A DNA stretch of 23,375 nucleotides from an uncultured Flavobacteriales bacterium (GCA_913009535.1 CAJVXR010000015.1:1-23375), one strand, 5' to 3'; positions 14,331 to 22,819 are shown, numbered from the stretch's first letter. Notes: a model not told the origin generated them from the letters alone. Program-made: numbers and translations.

Positions 14331-17276
14331 TTATATTGATTCACAGGTTAATAATGTTTTAAATTTTCTTTTTACCGGTTGAGTATTTCCACCTTTATTT
14401 TTTTCTTCCATCATCATATTAATAAGAAGGTTTCTCTCCTCTTTAATTTCTTTTCGAAGTTTTTTATCTCTTTCTTTGTCAAAATATATTGCTCCATCTA
14501 TGATAGTTTTTTCAGCTATTGCATAAACAGATAATGGATTTTGATTCCACAAAACAACATCTGCATCCTTTCCAATTTTAATACTTCCAACTTTATCATC
14601 AATTCTAAGAAGTTTTGCTGGGTTTAGAGTTACGGTTTTCCAGGCATCTTCTTCGCTTAATCCCCCATATTTGATAGTTTTTGCAGCTTCTTGGTTTAAC
14701 CTTCTTGACATTTCAGCATCATCACTATTTATAGCAGTTGTAACCCCAGCATTGTGTAATATGGACGCATTGTAAGGAATAGCATCATTCACTTCAAATT
14801 TGTATGCCCACCAATCGCTAAAAGTTGAAGCTCCAACTCCGTGTTCTTTCATTTTATCTGCAACTTTATATCCTTCTAAAATATGCGTAAAAGTATTTAT
14901 TTTAAAATTAAATTTTTCGGCTACTTTCATTAACATGTTTATCTCACTTTGGACATATGAGTGACAACTAATAAACCTTTGCTTATTTAAAATTTCTGCT
15001 AATACTTCCAATTCTAAATCTTTTCTGTAAATATTTCCAGATTTTTTTATTCTATCATATTCTTTTGCTCTGGTAAAATAATCTACATAAAGTTGTTCAA
15101 CTCCCATTCTGGATTGAGGAAACCTATTGTAGCTTTGCCAATTTGATTGTTTTACATTTTCCCCTAAAGCAAATTTTATAAATTTAGGAGAGTTCTTGAA
15201 AATCAAATTATTTGCATTTTCACCCCATTTAAGTTTTATTATTGCTGATCTACCCCCGATTGGATTTGCAGATCCATGAAGAATTTGTATTGTTGTAACT
15301 CCTCCAGCTAAATTTCTATAGATATTTATATCTTCAGGATCTATGACTTCTTCTATGGTGACCTCGGCTGATGAATTGTGTCCACCTTCATTAATACTAG
15401 ATGCAGCTATATGCGAATGTTCATCAATTATTCCAGAGGTAAGATGTTTGCCGGTTCCATCAATTACTAGTGCACTTTTATACTTTAAGTTAATTCCAAC
15501 TTTAGAGATCTTTCCTTTAGTTATTAATACATCTGTATTTTTTAAAACTCCTTGAATTTCGTTAGTCCAAACTGTTGTGTTTTTTATAAGTATATCTTGA
15601 CTCTCTTGTAATTTGCTAAACCCATAAGCCATATTAGGATATGTAATAGGGACTATATTTATTTCTTTTGTAATCTTTTCTTTTGATTTTTTTGTATCAT
15701 TTATTTGTTTTTCAAAGAAATCAACATTAAGATTACTCACACTTCCATCTGAATAGTAAGCTTTTCCATTTAGGTTATTATTTTCTTTGTTAACTCTTAA
15801 GCTGATTCTTATAAAGTTAGAATCATCATTAACAGTCATATTTAGCCACCCACCTTTATAAGATAATTTTTTAACAGTTAATGTGGAATCTTTTAATTTA
15901 GCTTTTGGCTTTTCAAGTTTTCCAGAAATATCTAAAACAGTATTTTTATCTCCGACTGTTAATTTATATTTACCTCGAATATCTTTTATCTCCATCGAGT
16001 TGATAATATTTCTATTTCCTTTAACCCAATTTTCATAGATAACTGTATTGTTATCAAATATTTCTCCAGAGGTTATTAAGAAATTGGCTAAATAGTCTTT
16101 TTTCAAATAACCTAAGACATCATTTCTACCTATTAATTTGGCTGGAATACTAGTCAGTGCTTCTAATGCTTTTTCTTTAGTTAATCCATGATCTATTGCT
16201 TTAATAATATTTTCCTTTAAATTATTTGGTGATTTTAATCCATCTAGTGTAATTGCGAACACTATATTATTTTTTTCTAAATGACTAGGATTAGTAGGTT
16301 TTTGGTTCCACTCTCTCATATCTGAAAGTTGTAATATATTTGCAGAGTAAGTATCTTCAACATCATAGGCATCTGGAAAATTGACTGGTAAAATGTAGCT
16401 AGCATTTGTAGCTTTTATTTCCTCAATTCTTTCATATTCATCTCCGCCTCCTAATAAAACATATTGAATATCAAATTCATCTCCAATTTTATCAATTCTT
16501 AGTGAGTTTATCTTGTTTTTTGCTTCGAATATTTGAATTAAATTTTTATTCTCATTTAACGCTTCTAAAGATTTGTCATTTGTTTTAGATAGCCCTTTTG
16601 AATACCATTCGGCATCAAAGTAGACTTGCTTAAGTAATGCAAATACACCCATAATTGATGATGGATATGATTGACTTGAAGTAACACTCTTAGATAATGA
16701 AAGATATTGAGTTGAGTTATCATCAATAATGTTATTTGAGTCGCCACTATCGGTTAGTGCAATTAAAACACCTTTTCCTCTAATTATACCATCGCTTAGG
16801 TGGGTATTAACAGCACCGAAACCATTTTTTATTAATTCTTTTGCTTTTCTGTCATCATATTTAAAAAATTCTATAGCATTTTGTTCTGGTCTTATGTGGT
16901 CGTTCCAGTAATAACCTTTTCTTGCATTGTTATATTGAGGAGATCTTCTGTCTCCAGATTTTCTTTCTGGAGCCTTAACTCCAAACTTAGAATATATATC
17001 AATAAATGAAGGGTAAATTGATTTACCTTCAAGATCAATTATAGTTGAGTTTTTAGGTATCTCAACAGACTTTCCTATCTGAACTATCTTACCATCTTTA
17101 ACAACCATTGAGCCATTTTCTATAGTAGTATTATGACTAGAATAAATTTTAGCATTTGTAAATGTTGTGTAATTCGTGTTATCAAATTTGATACCATCGT
17201 TTGTTGGGAAATAATCTTGAGAAAAAGTAAAATTGAAAGTTAAAATTAAAAGTAGTAGTGTAAGTTGTTTTTGCAT
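14331..17276 (-). CDS. Large secreted amidohydrolase with two modules, one with an intact metal site
   Basis: A 981-residue exported protein with a signal peptide (hydrophobic residues 5-18, cleavage near FTFSQ). It holds two amidohydrolase-type modules. The N-terminal one (about 30-425) reads YPSFIDIYSK at 88-97, lacking the HxH histidines. A linker beta domain of about 120 residues follows. The C-terminal module (about 555-930) has an intact set: H620 and H622 (IIDEHSHI), H772 (CHS), H798 (THILEG) and D852 (INSDD), the usual ligands of a one- or two-metal amidohydrolase. The end is basic and coiled. The substrate is unknown; imidazolonepropionase or Xaa-Pro dipeptidase-like names are often given to such proteins without proof. 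It is the first of a pair with the 433-residue gene 4 nt downstream. Confidence 0.85.
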   Translation of the reverse strand: MQKQLTLLLLILTFNFTFSQDYFPTNDGIKFDNTNYTTFTNAKIYSSHNTTIENGSMVVKDGKIVQIGKSVEIPKNSTIIDLEGKSIYPSFIDIYSKFGVKAPERKSGDRRSPQYNNARKGYYWNDHIRPEQNAIEFFKYDDRKAKELIKNGFGAVNTHLSDGIIRGKGVLIALTDSGDSNNIIDDNSTQYLSLSKSVTSSQSYPSSIMGVFALLKQVYFDAEWYSKGLSKTNDKSLEALNENKNLIQIFEAKNKINSLRIDKIGDEFDIQYVLLGGGDEYERIEEIKATNASYILPVNFPDAYDVEDTYSANILQLSDMREWNQKPTNPSHLEKNNIVFAITLDGLKSPNNLKENIIKAIDHGLTKEKALEALTSIPAKLIGRNDVLGYLKKDYLANFLITSGEIFDNNTVIYENWVKGNRNIINSMEIKDIRGKYKLTVGDKNTVLDISGKLEKPKAKLKDSTLTVKKLSYKGGWLNMTVNDDSNFIRISLRVNKENNNLNGKAYYSDGSVSNLNVDFFEKQINDTKKSKEKITKEINIVPITYPNMAYGFSKLQESQDILIKNTTVWTNEIQGVLKNTDVLITKGKISKVGINLKYKSALVIDGTGKHLTSGIIDEHSHIAASSINEGGHNSSAEVTIEEVIDPEDINIYRNLAGGVTTIQILHGSANPIGGRSAIIKLKWGENANNLIFKNSPKFIKFALGENVKQSNWQSYNRFPQSRMGVEQLYVDYFTRAKEYDRIKKSGNIYRKDLELEVLAEILNKQRFISCHSYVQSEINMLMKVAEKFNFKINTFTHILEGYKVADKMKEHGVGASTFSDWWAYKFEVNDAIPYNASILHNAGVTTAINSDDAEMSRRLNQEAAKTIKYGGLSEEDAWKTVTLNPAKLLRIDDKVGSIKIGKDADVVLWNQNPLSVYAIAEKTIIDGAIYFDKERDKKLRKEIKEERNLLINMMMEEKNKGGNTQPVKRKFKTLLTCESI

Positions 17277-17325
17277 AATTTTTAATTTAAGGTTCTTAAA
17301 TATATAATTTTTTGTAATTATATAG

Positions 17326-17356
17326 TAGCTTATTAAGCTAACTTTAACATGTTAAA
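17326..17356. repeat. Two adjacent palindromes in the gap between DUF3810 and amidohydrolase genes
   Basis: The 82-nt gap 17277-17358 contains TAGCTTATTAAGCTA (17326-17340, 7-bp arms around one base) and, 2 nt later, TTTAACATGTTAAA (17343-17356, a perfect 14-bp palindrome). They lie just past the DUF3810 stop codon. They could be a regulator-binding site for the amidohydrolase pair or a weak hairpin ending the DUF3810 transcript; no T tract follows on the minus strand. AT-rich DNA produces chance palindromes, so confidence is low. Confidence 0.3.
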
Positions 17357-17358
17357 TT

Positions 17359-18426
17359 TTATTTTATTTTGTAATAATTTATAATTAATGAAACACTTTG
17401 GTCATAACTTTTAATTCCATTATCTATATTATTAAATTTTAAAAATTTATCATAACCTGATTTTGTTACTTTCTCAATAGAGTTTGAATATTTTTTCCAA
17501 AAGTCTGAACTGTTACTGTAATCCTTTAAAATGCCTTTGTTTACCAATTTTAATAGAGATCTGTAATAAGACTTGTCATATTTATACAATTCGTTTAAAC
17601 ACTGTCTCAAGGCAAAAGTATAGCCACTATATTTAAAGTAAATATCATTATTATATGCGGTGTTTATAAAAGCTAAAAAATTACACTCTAGTTCATGAGA
17701 AAACCCTAGTTGATGTGCTATTTCATGTGATATAGTATGAGGCATGTTATTTTTTGGGATTAAACTATTTACCTGAGATTCATTTGTAAATGGATTAATG
17801 TATCCGCTAAAGCCTAGGTAAGTTAAAGGTAGACTTAATAAAGACTTTTTGACTATTAATCCGTTTAGTTTAATTTCCGGGTAATTATTCTTAATAATAC
17901 TCAGATTATTGTAACCTTGAGAAGCAATTTTACTAATTTCTTTTTGACTATATGGGATTTCTGTCGATGAACTATCTGAAGCAGCTATTTTACGATGTAA
18001 TGTATTTGCCTTTATGATTAATTCTTTTGATATTTTTTTTAAGTCATCGATTGTATAAGTAGATTCAATAAATAATTTTTCTTGAATTGGGGTCCGATGA
18101 TAATTAAGTCCCCATTGTAAATAAAAAATAAAGTGGATTATTGATAGATAATAAAGAGAATAATTAAAAAAAACAAAAACAGAAAACTGTTTTTGGATTA
18201 CTTTTTTATATAACCTAAAGCCTATACTTAGTACAATAATAATATATAAAATATCACCTAACGAAAACGGTAATATTGAAGATATACTTCTTGTAAAAAA
18301 CGAAAAATATTGATAAAGCCAAAGGCTATAATATTTCTCAATTAATTCAGGATAATTAGAAATGTACTGGACAAAGAGTAGTTGAGGTATAATGAATAAA
18401 CCTATATAGTTTTTTTTTAAAATCAT
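17359..18426 (-). CDS. DUF3810 membrane zinc-metallopeptidase-like protein
   Basis: A 355-residue protein matching the Bacteroidota DUF3810 family. The N-terminal third is hydrophobic, with about three membrane segments (near residues 8-24, 55-73 and 82-105). The remaining part, probably extracytoplasmic, carries a zinc-protease motif HEIAH at 234-238 followed by QLGFSHELECN, with E245 or E247 as the likely third ligand (gluzincin pattern). A conserved-looking stretch LPLTYLGFSGYINPFTNE precedes it by about 25 residues. It is therefore likely an integral-membrane metallopeptidase, but no substrate is known. Start is ATG at 18426, divergent from pepD with 76 nt between. It is the first gene of the long minus-strand run, 82 nt before the large amidohydrolase. 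Confidence 0.83.
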   Translation of the reverse strand: MILKKNYIGLFIIPQLLFVQYISNYPELIEKYYSLWLYQYFSFFTRSISSILPFSLGDILYIIIVLSIGFRLYKKVIQKQFSVFVFFNYSLYYLSIIHFIFYLQWGLNYHRTPIQEKLFIESTYTIDDLKKISKELIIKANTLHRKIAASDSSSTEIPYSQKEISKIASQGYNNLSIIKNNYPEIKLNGLIVKKSLLSLPLTYLGFSGYINPFTNESQVNSLIPKNNMPHTISHEIAHQLGFSHELECNFLAFINTAYNNDIYFKYSGYTFALRQCLNELYKYDKSYYRSLLKLVNKGILKDYSNSSDFWKKYSNSIEKVTKSGYDKFLKFNNIDNGIKSYDQSVSLIINYYKIK

Positions 18427-18471
18427 TATTTAAAAATAGTAAAATACTATCAGTATATAACTAGTATTAAT

Positions 18472-18479
18472 TAAATTTG
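18472..18479 (+). promoter_or_regulatory. Candidate -7 box for pepD
   Basis: TAAATTTG matches the TAnnTTTG consensus of Bacteroidota promoters and lies 23 nt before the pepD ATG in the 76-nt divergent gap. No clear TTG is seen at the expected -33 distance. I find no equally good match for the oppositely oriented DUF3810 gene. Confidence 0.35.
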
Positions 18480-18502
18480 AATTCTAATTTAAATATAAAC
18501 AA

Positions 18503-19960
18503 ATGAGTAATAGTATTCAAAACCTAGAACCTAAAATTATTTGGAATAACTTCTGTAAACTTAATGCTGTGCCTAGGCCATCAAAAAAGGAGGAGAGAGT
18601 TATAAAGTTTATACATGACTTTGGTATTAGCTTAGGTCTTGAAACTATAATAGATGAAATCGGTAATGTAGTTATTATTAAACCAGCTACATCTGATATG
18701 AAAGACAGAAAAACGGTTATTCTACAATCACACTTGGATATGGTTCATGAAAAAAACAATGATGTTGTTTTTGATTTTGACAACTCAGGTATTAAGATGT
18801 ATGTTGATAATGATTGGGTTAGGGCAGAGGGGACTACTTTAGGCGCTGATAATGGTTTAGGAGTAGCAACTATAATGAGTATTTTAGAGAGTGATGATAT
18901 TTCCCATCCACGTGTTGAAGCTTTATTTACCATTGATGAAGAAACTGGAATGACAGGAGCACTTCAATTAGATGAAAATATTCTTAAAGGTGACATATTA
19001 CTTAACTTAGATACAGAAGAGGATGATGAAATAGGTATTGGTTGCGCTGGAGGGGTAGATATCACAATTAGTAATAGTTTTGATACTAATTATAAGGATA
19101 GCTTAACTTTCATTAAAATAACTCTTAATGGTCTTTCTGGTGGACATTCTGGAATGGAAATTCATAAAAATTTAGGAAATTCTAATAAATTATTAAGCGG
19201 TATTGTTAAAGATTTAAATAATAACTTTCCTATTAGTATAGCTGAAATAAATGGTGGAGGTTTAAGAAATGCAATTCCCAGAGAGAGTTCGTTTATAATT
19301 GGTGTTAATTTATCCGATTTGGAAAATATTAAATCCCATTCACAAAATTTGTTTAGCATTATAAAAAACAAATATGCTGCTACAGATCCTTTTGTGAAGT
19401 TAAATGTTGTAAAATTAAATCAAGCGTTTAAAGTGCTTGAAAGTGAAAGCAAAGTTAACGTACTAAGTTTAATTGAAGCTTGCCCTAATGGCGTCTATAA
19501 AATGAGTGATAACATAGCTGGGTTAGTGGAAACATCTAATAATCTGGCAAACATACAGTTAAAGCAAGGTGAATTAATCATTAAATGTTTAACTAGGTCT
19601 TCAGATGAACCTTCAAAAGAGGAATTAAAAAACATTATTAAATCACTTTTTGTTAAGCACAATTATAGTGTTGAATTTTCTGGTGATTACCCAGGATGGC
19701 AGCCAAATATGGATTCAGAAATACTTACTAAACTAATTGAGGTTTATAAAAAACTAAATAATTCTGAGCCAAATGTAGCTGCGTGTCATGCTGGTTTAGA
19801 ATGTGGGATAATTGGTTCTCATTATCCTAAGCTGGACATGATAAGTTTTGGTCCAACGATTAGAGGTGCACATTCACCAGATGAAAGAGCTTCAATTAAA
19901 TCCACAATTAAATTTTGGAGTTTCTTAAAGGAAGTACTTTTAAATATCCCTTTTAAATAA
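18503..19960 (+). CDS. pepD: Aminoacyl-histidine dipeptidase (peptidase M20C, PepD)
   Basis: A 485-residue cytosolic zinc dipeptidase of the PepD/M20C family, cleaving Xaa-His and other dipeptides. Di-zinc site residues are visible: H77 and D79 in SHLDMVHE, D116 (bridging) in GTTLGADNGLG, the catalytic/ligand pair E146-E147 in IDEETGMTGA, and H457 in RGAHSPDE. The lid/dimerisation domain is inserted in the middle (about 205-390), with GGHSGMEIH at its start. Length matches E. coli PepD (485 aa). There is no signal peptide. It is a single-gene unit: divergent from DUF3810, and ending 4 nt before the strong terminator hairpin. Confidence 0.95.
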   Translation: MSNSIQNLEPKIIWNNFCKLNAVPRPSKKEERVIKFIHDFGISLGLETIIDEIGNVVIIKPATSDMKDRKTVILQSHLDMVHEKNNDVVFDFDNSGIKMYVDNDWVRAEGTTLGADNGLGVATIMSILESDDISHPRVEALFTIDEETGMTGALQLDENILKGDILLNLDTEEDDEIGIGCAGGVDITISNSFDTNYKDSLTFIKITLNGLSGGHSGMEIHKNLGNSNKLLSGIVKDLNNNFPISIAEINGGGLRNAIPRESSFIIGVNLSDLENIKSHSQNLFSIIKNKYAATDPFVKLNVVKLNQAFKVLESESKVNVLSLIEACPNGVYKMSDNIAGLVETSNNLANIQLKQGELIIKCLTRSSDEPSKEELKNIIKSLFVKHNYSVEFSGDYPGWQPNMDSEILTKLIEVYKKLNNSEPNVAACHAGLECGIIGSHYPKLDMISFGPTIRGAHSPDERASIKSTIKFWSFLKEVLLNIPFK

Positions 19961-19994
19961 AAAAAATAGCCTGTATTATAAAATACAGGCTATT
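19958..19994. terminator. Bidirectional hairpin terminator between pepD and the dual PPIase gene
   Basis: A perfect 13-bp inverted repeat, AATAGCCTGTATT (19965-19977) and AATACAGGCTATT (19982-19994), with a 4-nt ATAA loop. On the minus strand it is followed directly by a run of Ts (complement of the A run 19958-19966), giving a textbook intrinsic terminator for the peptidyl-prolyl isomerase gene. On the plus strand no strong T run follows, so pepD termination would be weaker. Confidence 0.9.
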
Positions 19995-20028
19995 AAAATC
20001 CTAATAGATAGTTTAATTTATCAGAAAT

Positions 20029-21183
20029 TTAGTTAACATTCACCATTGTGATAATAAATATCAAATCTTGGTTAGGTTTTATCAATCCACTTCCCTGTGC
20101 ACCATAGCCGATATTAGATGGTAGGTATGCAAACATTCTATCTCCAACTTTCATTATTCCAACAGCTTCTTTAAAGCCTGTGATCATTTGTGCATCTGGA
20201 GATAATTGCATTGGCATAGCGCTATATCTTCCTCTTAACTCTTTCTCCGAGCTATATTTTCCGTAACCTTCTTCGCATTCTTTGGAATTAGAATCAATTA
20301 GGTTTGCTTGAGTGTCGTAAAGTTCATAAAAGAGATTGACATTATCTCCTTGCTTTGGTTTTATTCCATCACCTTTAATTATATTAAATGTTCTAAGACC
20401 AGATTTAAGCATTTTTGATTTTGCTTTGTAGTTATTTAAAGTAGGTAAATAACTAATGGCCTTGTCTTTGCCCTTGACTTGGTTTGTTAATCTAGTCTTT
20501 TCTTTCTCTTCTTCCAGTAATCTATTTTTTTCAACTAGTTTAGTCAATTCAATATTCCATACATTTACTGCATCAAATTGTTTAGCATCATCACCATTTC
20601 TTATAATATTTAATTTTTTAATTATTATATCTGATATTGGTCTATTTGCAACACCAGTCTCTACATTTGAAATCGAATCTTGAATTTCAAGACCCATTAC
20701 AACTTCGCCAAAGACACTATGTTTATTGTTCAAGTGTGGGGTAGGAGTTTCCGTAATAAAAAACTGACTACCATTAGTTGCTGGTCCTGAGTTAGCCATA
20801 GACAATATCCCTGGCTTATCATGCATTAAGGATTCATCGAATTCATCTGGAAAGCTATATCCTGGTCCACCCCTTCCATTTCCTTCAGGATCACCACCTT
20901 GAATCATGAAGTTATTCATTACTCTGTGAAAGATCAATCCGTCATAAAAAGGTAGGCCTAAATGAATTGAATCTACATCTGGATGATTTCCCTCTGCTAG
21001 AGCTACAAAATTAGCAACGGTTATAGGAGTTTTGTCATAAGAAAGTTTCACAACCATTGTCCCCATATTAGTATTAAACTCTGCAAATAAACCTTCTCCG
21101 AGATCTTGATATTGATTTGCAACGCTATTACAGCTTGTTGTTATTACTAAAGCAATTGATAATAATAAAATTAGTTTTTTCAT
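20029..21183 (-). CDS. Lipoprotein with cyclophilin and FKBP prolyl isomerase domains
   Basis: A 384-residue dual peptidyl-prolyl cis-trans isomerase. A lipoprotein signal ends at C18 (ITTSC), so it should be anchored to a membrane facing the periplasm or surface. The cyclophilin domain is about 30-195 and contains FHRVMNNFMIQGGD (85-98, catalytic R87), MANSGPATNGSQFFIT (129-144) and HLNNKHSVFG; the Trp that binds cyclosporin in human CypA is replaced by His150. A charged, probably helical linker spans about 205-245. The FKBP domain is about 265-384, ending in YLPSNIGYGAQGSGLIKPNQ and a final beta strand; it has a long insertion near 298-325. It lies 5 nt after gldI in the same operon and shares the FKBP fold with it, suggesting a periplasmic folding module for exported or motility proteins. 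Confidence 0.9.
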   Translation of the reverse strand: MKKLILLLSIALVITTSCNSVANQYQDLGEGLFAEFNTNMGTMVVKLSYDKTPITVANFVALAEGNHPDVDSIHLGLPFYDGLIFHRVMNNFMIQGGDPEGNGRGGPGYSFPDEFDESLMHDKPGILSMANSGPATNGSQFFITETPTPHLNNKHSVFGEVVMGLEIQDSISNVETGVANRPISDIIIKKLNIIRNGDDAKQFDAVNVWNIELTKLVEKNRLLEEEKEKTRLTNQVKGKDKAISYLPTLNNYKAKSKMLKSGLRTFNIIKGDGIKPKQGDNVNLFYELYDTQANLIDSNSKECEEGYGKYSSEKELRGRYSAMPMQLSPDAQMITGFKEAVGIMKVGDRMFAYLPSNIGYGAQGSGLIKPNQDLIFIITMVNVN

Positions 21184-21188
21184 TTATA

Positions 21189-21719
21189 TTAATTTTTGAT
21201 TGAATTTATTGATTTTACTTTGATTGTACAAATTATAGCAGTGTTTGGAGGTATTTTATTTAAATCTCCATACATACCATATGCTTTGTAAGATGGGAGT
21301 ATAAACGTAGCTATTTCACCTTTTTTTAAGATTTTTAATGCTTCTCTAATCCCTGTTATTATTTGTTGTTTTTCCATTATATAACTCTGTTCTCCAATAG
21401 CTTTATAATTATAAATAATTTTATTATTTAAATCTGCCATGGAATAATCAAATATTATACTATCACCAAATTCTGGTGATTTATCATTAGAATCATTTTT
21501 TTTATTATAAAAATACCAAAAACCTCTTTTTGAATTAATATAATTTTTATCAGTGTTTTTAGATAGATAATTATCTATTTTTTGATTTTGTTCAGCTATG
21601 ATATTTTTTAGTATAGATGTATTTTCAATACTTTTTTTATTATGATTTACAGCATACCTAGGCTTGTTTTCAGAGCAAGAAAATAGTAAGGCGATTATAA
21701 TAAATTTTAACAATTTCAT
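21189..21719 (-). CDS. gldI: GldI-like gliding-motility FKBP-type prolyl isomerase lipoprotein
   Basis: A 176-residue lipoprotein (lipobox LFSC, lipidated C15) with a single FKBP domain from about residue 60 to 170. Features that fit GldI of Flavobacterium johnsoniae: similar length, the segment NYINSKRGFWYFYNKK (59-74) before the FKBP core, GIREALKILKKGEIATFILPS (123-143) and AYGMYGD (146-152) in the active-site hairpin, then a final hydrophobic strand. Known: GldI is required for gliding and T9SS function in F. johnsoniae, probably folding periplasmic motility/secretion proteins. The gene starts with an ATG overlapping the DHH stop codon by one base (TAATG) and is 5 nt before the dual PPIase. 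It shows that a T9SS/gliding apparatus is likely, but the other gld genes are not in the window. Confidence 0.85.
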   Translation of the reverse strand: MKLLKFIIIALLFSCSENKPRYAVNHNKKSIENTSILKNIIAEQNQKIDNYLSKNTDKNYINSKRGFWYFYNKKNDSNDKSPEFGDSIIFDYSMADLNNKIIYNYKAIGEQSYIMEKQQIITGIREALKILKKGEIATFILPSYKAYGMYGDLNKIPPNTAIICTIKVKSINSIKN

Positions 21720-22732
21720 TATCTAAGCTTTGCTTTGTATTGAGGTAATAGTTTTTTGAATTTTAAAATAGTGGTTTGTAGGTCTTCTTTACTAAAACCT
21801 CCTGCTGCATTTATGTGTCCCCCTCCGTTGAAGTTATTTCTTGAAAAATCATTAACATCAAAATCTCCTTTAGATCTTAATGATATTTTTATGATTTCAT
21901 CAACTTCATTCTCTATAAATATTACCGCAAATTTTATACCTTTTATAGACAATCCATAATTAACAAAACCTTCTGTATCTCCCTTTTTAAAATTATATTT
22001 ATTTAATATTTCTTGAGTTAGATACATGTATGCAGTATTGTATTCTGCACTTACTACCATATTGGATAGGGTATGGCTTAATAACAATACCTTATCGAAT
22101 GAATTGTTATCGTAAACTAAATTATTTATCTCATTTCCATTAGCACCTTTTTTAATTAATTCAGAGATGACACTATGGGTAACTTCTGTGGTTAAAGGAA
22201 ATTTAAAAGATCCAGTATCAGTCATTATTCCAGTGTAAAGTGCACTAGCTACTTTTGGAGTGATTTTATCTGTAAATGATAGTTCTGTTATAAAATGGTA
22301 TACCATCTCGCAGGTTGAACTCATCAGAACATCAGAGTAAATATACGCTGCGTAATCATCAGGGCTTTGGTGATGATCAATCATTACCTTAACTGCCTTA
22401 GACTCTTTAACAACCTCTCCCATCAACCCAATTCTAGATAAAGAATTGAAGTCGAGAGTAAATATTAAGTCAGAATTCAATATTTCGCTATTATATAATT
22501 CTGGGTTGTTTTCGTATATTTTTATTTCGTTTTCATCGTCAATCCATTTCAGAAAATCAGGAAAATTGTTAGGGGATATAACAGATGATTGATAACCTAA
22601 GGATTTTAAAACTTCATTTAGAGCTATACACGATCCAATGGCATCCCCATCAGGATTTTTATGTGGTATTACAATAATTTTTTTTGAGCTTTCTAGAAGA
22701 GGCTTTAATTCTACTATATTTATTTTAACCAT
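21719..22732 (-). CDS. DHH/DHHA1-family phosphoesterase (NrnA-like oligoribonuclease/pAp phosphatase)
   Basis: A 337-residue cytosolic DHH-superfamily phosphoesterase. The motifs run in order: IPHKNPDGDAIGS (22-34, with H24, D28 and D30), a conserved Asp in FTLDF (D94), the DHH signature IDHHQSPDDYA (D119, H120, H121), YTGIMTDTGSF, and the C-terminal DHHA1 glycine motif GGGHINAAGG. Length and layout fit bifunctional NrnA proteins, which degrade short RNA oligonucleotides from the 5' or 3' end depending on species and dephosphorylate 3'-phosphoadenosine 5'-phosphate (pAp); which activity dominates here is unknown. It is the promoter-proximal gene of a three-gene unit with gldI and the dual PPIase, divergent from ndk. 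Confidence 0.92.
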   Translation of the reverse strand: MVKINIVELKPLLESSKKIIVIPHKNPDGDAIGSCIALNEVLKSLGYQSSVISPNNFPDFLKWIDDENEIKIYENNPELYNSEILNSDLIFTLDFNSLSRIGLMGEVVKESKAVKVMIDHHQSPDDYAAYIYSDVLMSSTCEMVYHFITELSFTDKITPKVASALYTGIMTDTGSFKFPLTTEVTHSVISELIKKGANGNEINNLVYDNNSFDKVLLLSHTLSNMVVSAEYNTAYMYLTQEILNKYNFKKGDTEGFVNYGLSIKGIKFAVIFIENEVDEIIKISLRSKGDFDVNDFSRNNFNGGGHINAAGGFSKEDLQTTILKFKKLLPQYKAKLR

Positions 22733-22738
22733 AATCTA

Positions 22739-22746
22739 CAAATATA
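22739..22746 (-). promoter_or_regulatory. Candidate -7 box for the DHH-gldI-PPIase operon
   Basis: On the minus strand this reads TATATTTG, an exact TAnnTTTG match ending 7 nt before the DHH ATG. If used, the transcript would be leaderless or nearly so. No TTG is evident at the -33 position, so support is moderate at best. Confidence 0.4.
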
Positions 22747-22788
22747 CGATATATTAAGAAAATCATTTAATTAGTTGTGTAAATGTAT

Positions 22789-22796
22789 TATTTTTG
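22789..22796 (+). promoter_or_regulatory. Candidate -7 box for ndk
   Basis: TATTTTTG matches the TAnnTTTG consensus and lies 23 nt upstream of the chosen ndk ATG. This position also argues against the longer ndk reading frame beginning at 22775, which would start upstream of its own promoter. The nearest TTG (22775-22777) is closer than the usual -33 spacing. Confidence 0.45.
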
Positions 22797-22819
22797 CACT
22801 TAAATTTAAAAACTTAAAA

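Noticed and set aside
22775..22819. N-terminal extension of Ndk (15 extra residues)
   Set aside because: The extra residues do not resemble Ndk, and the extension covers the best promoter box; the ATG at 22820 gives a standard 139-residue enzyme with H117 in the usual place.
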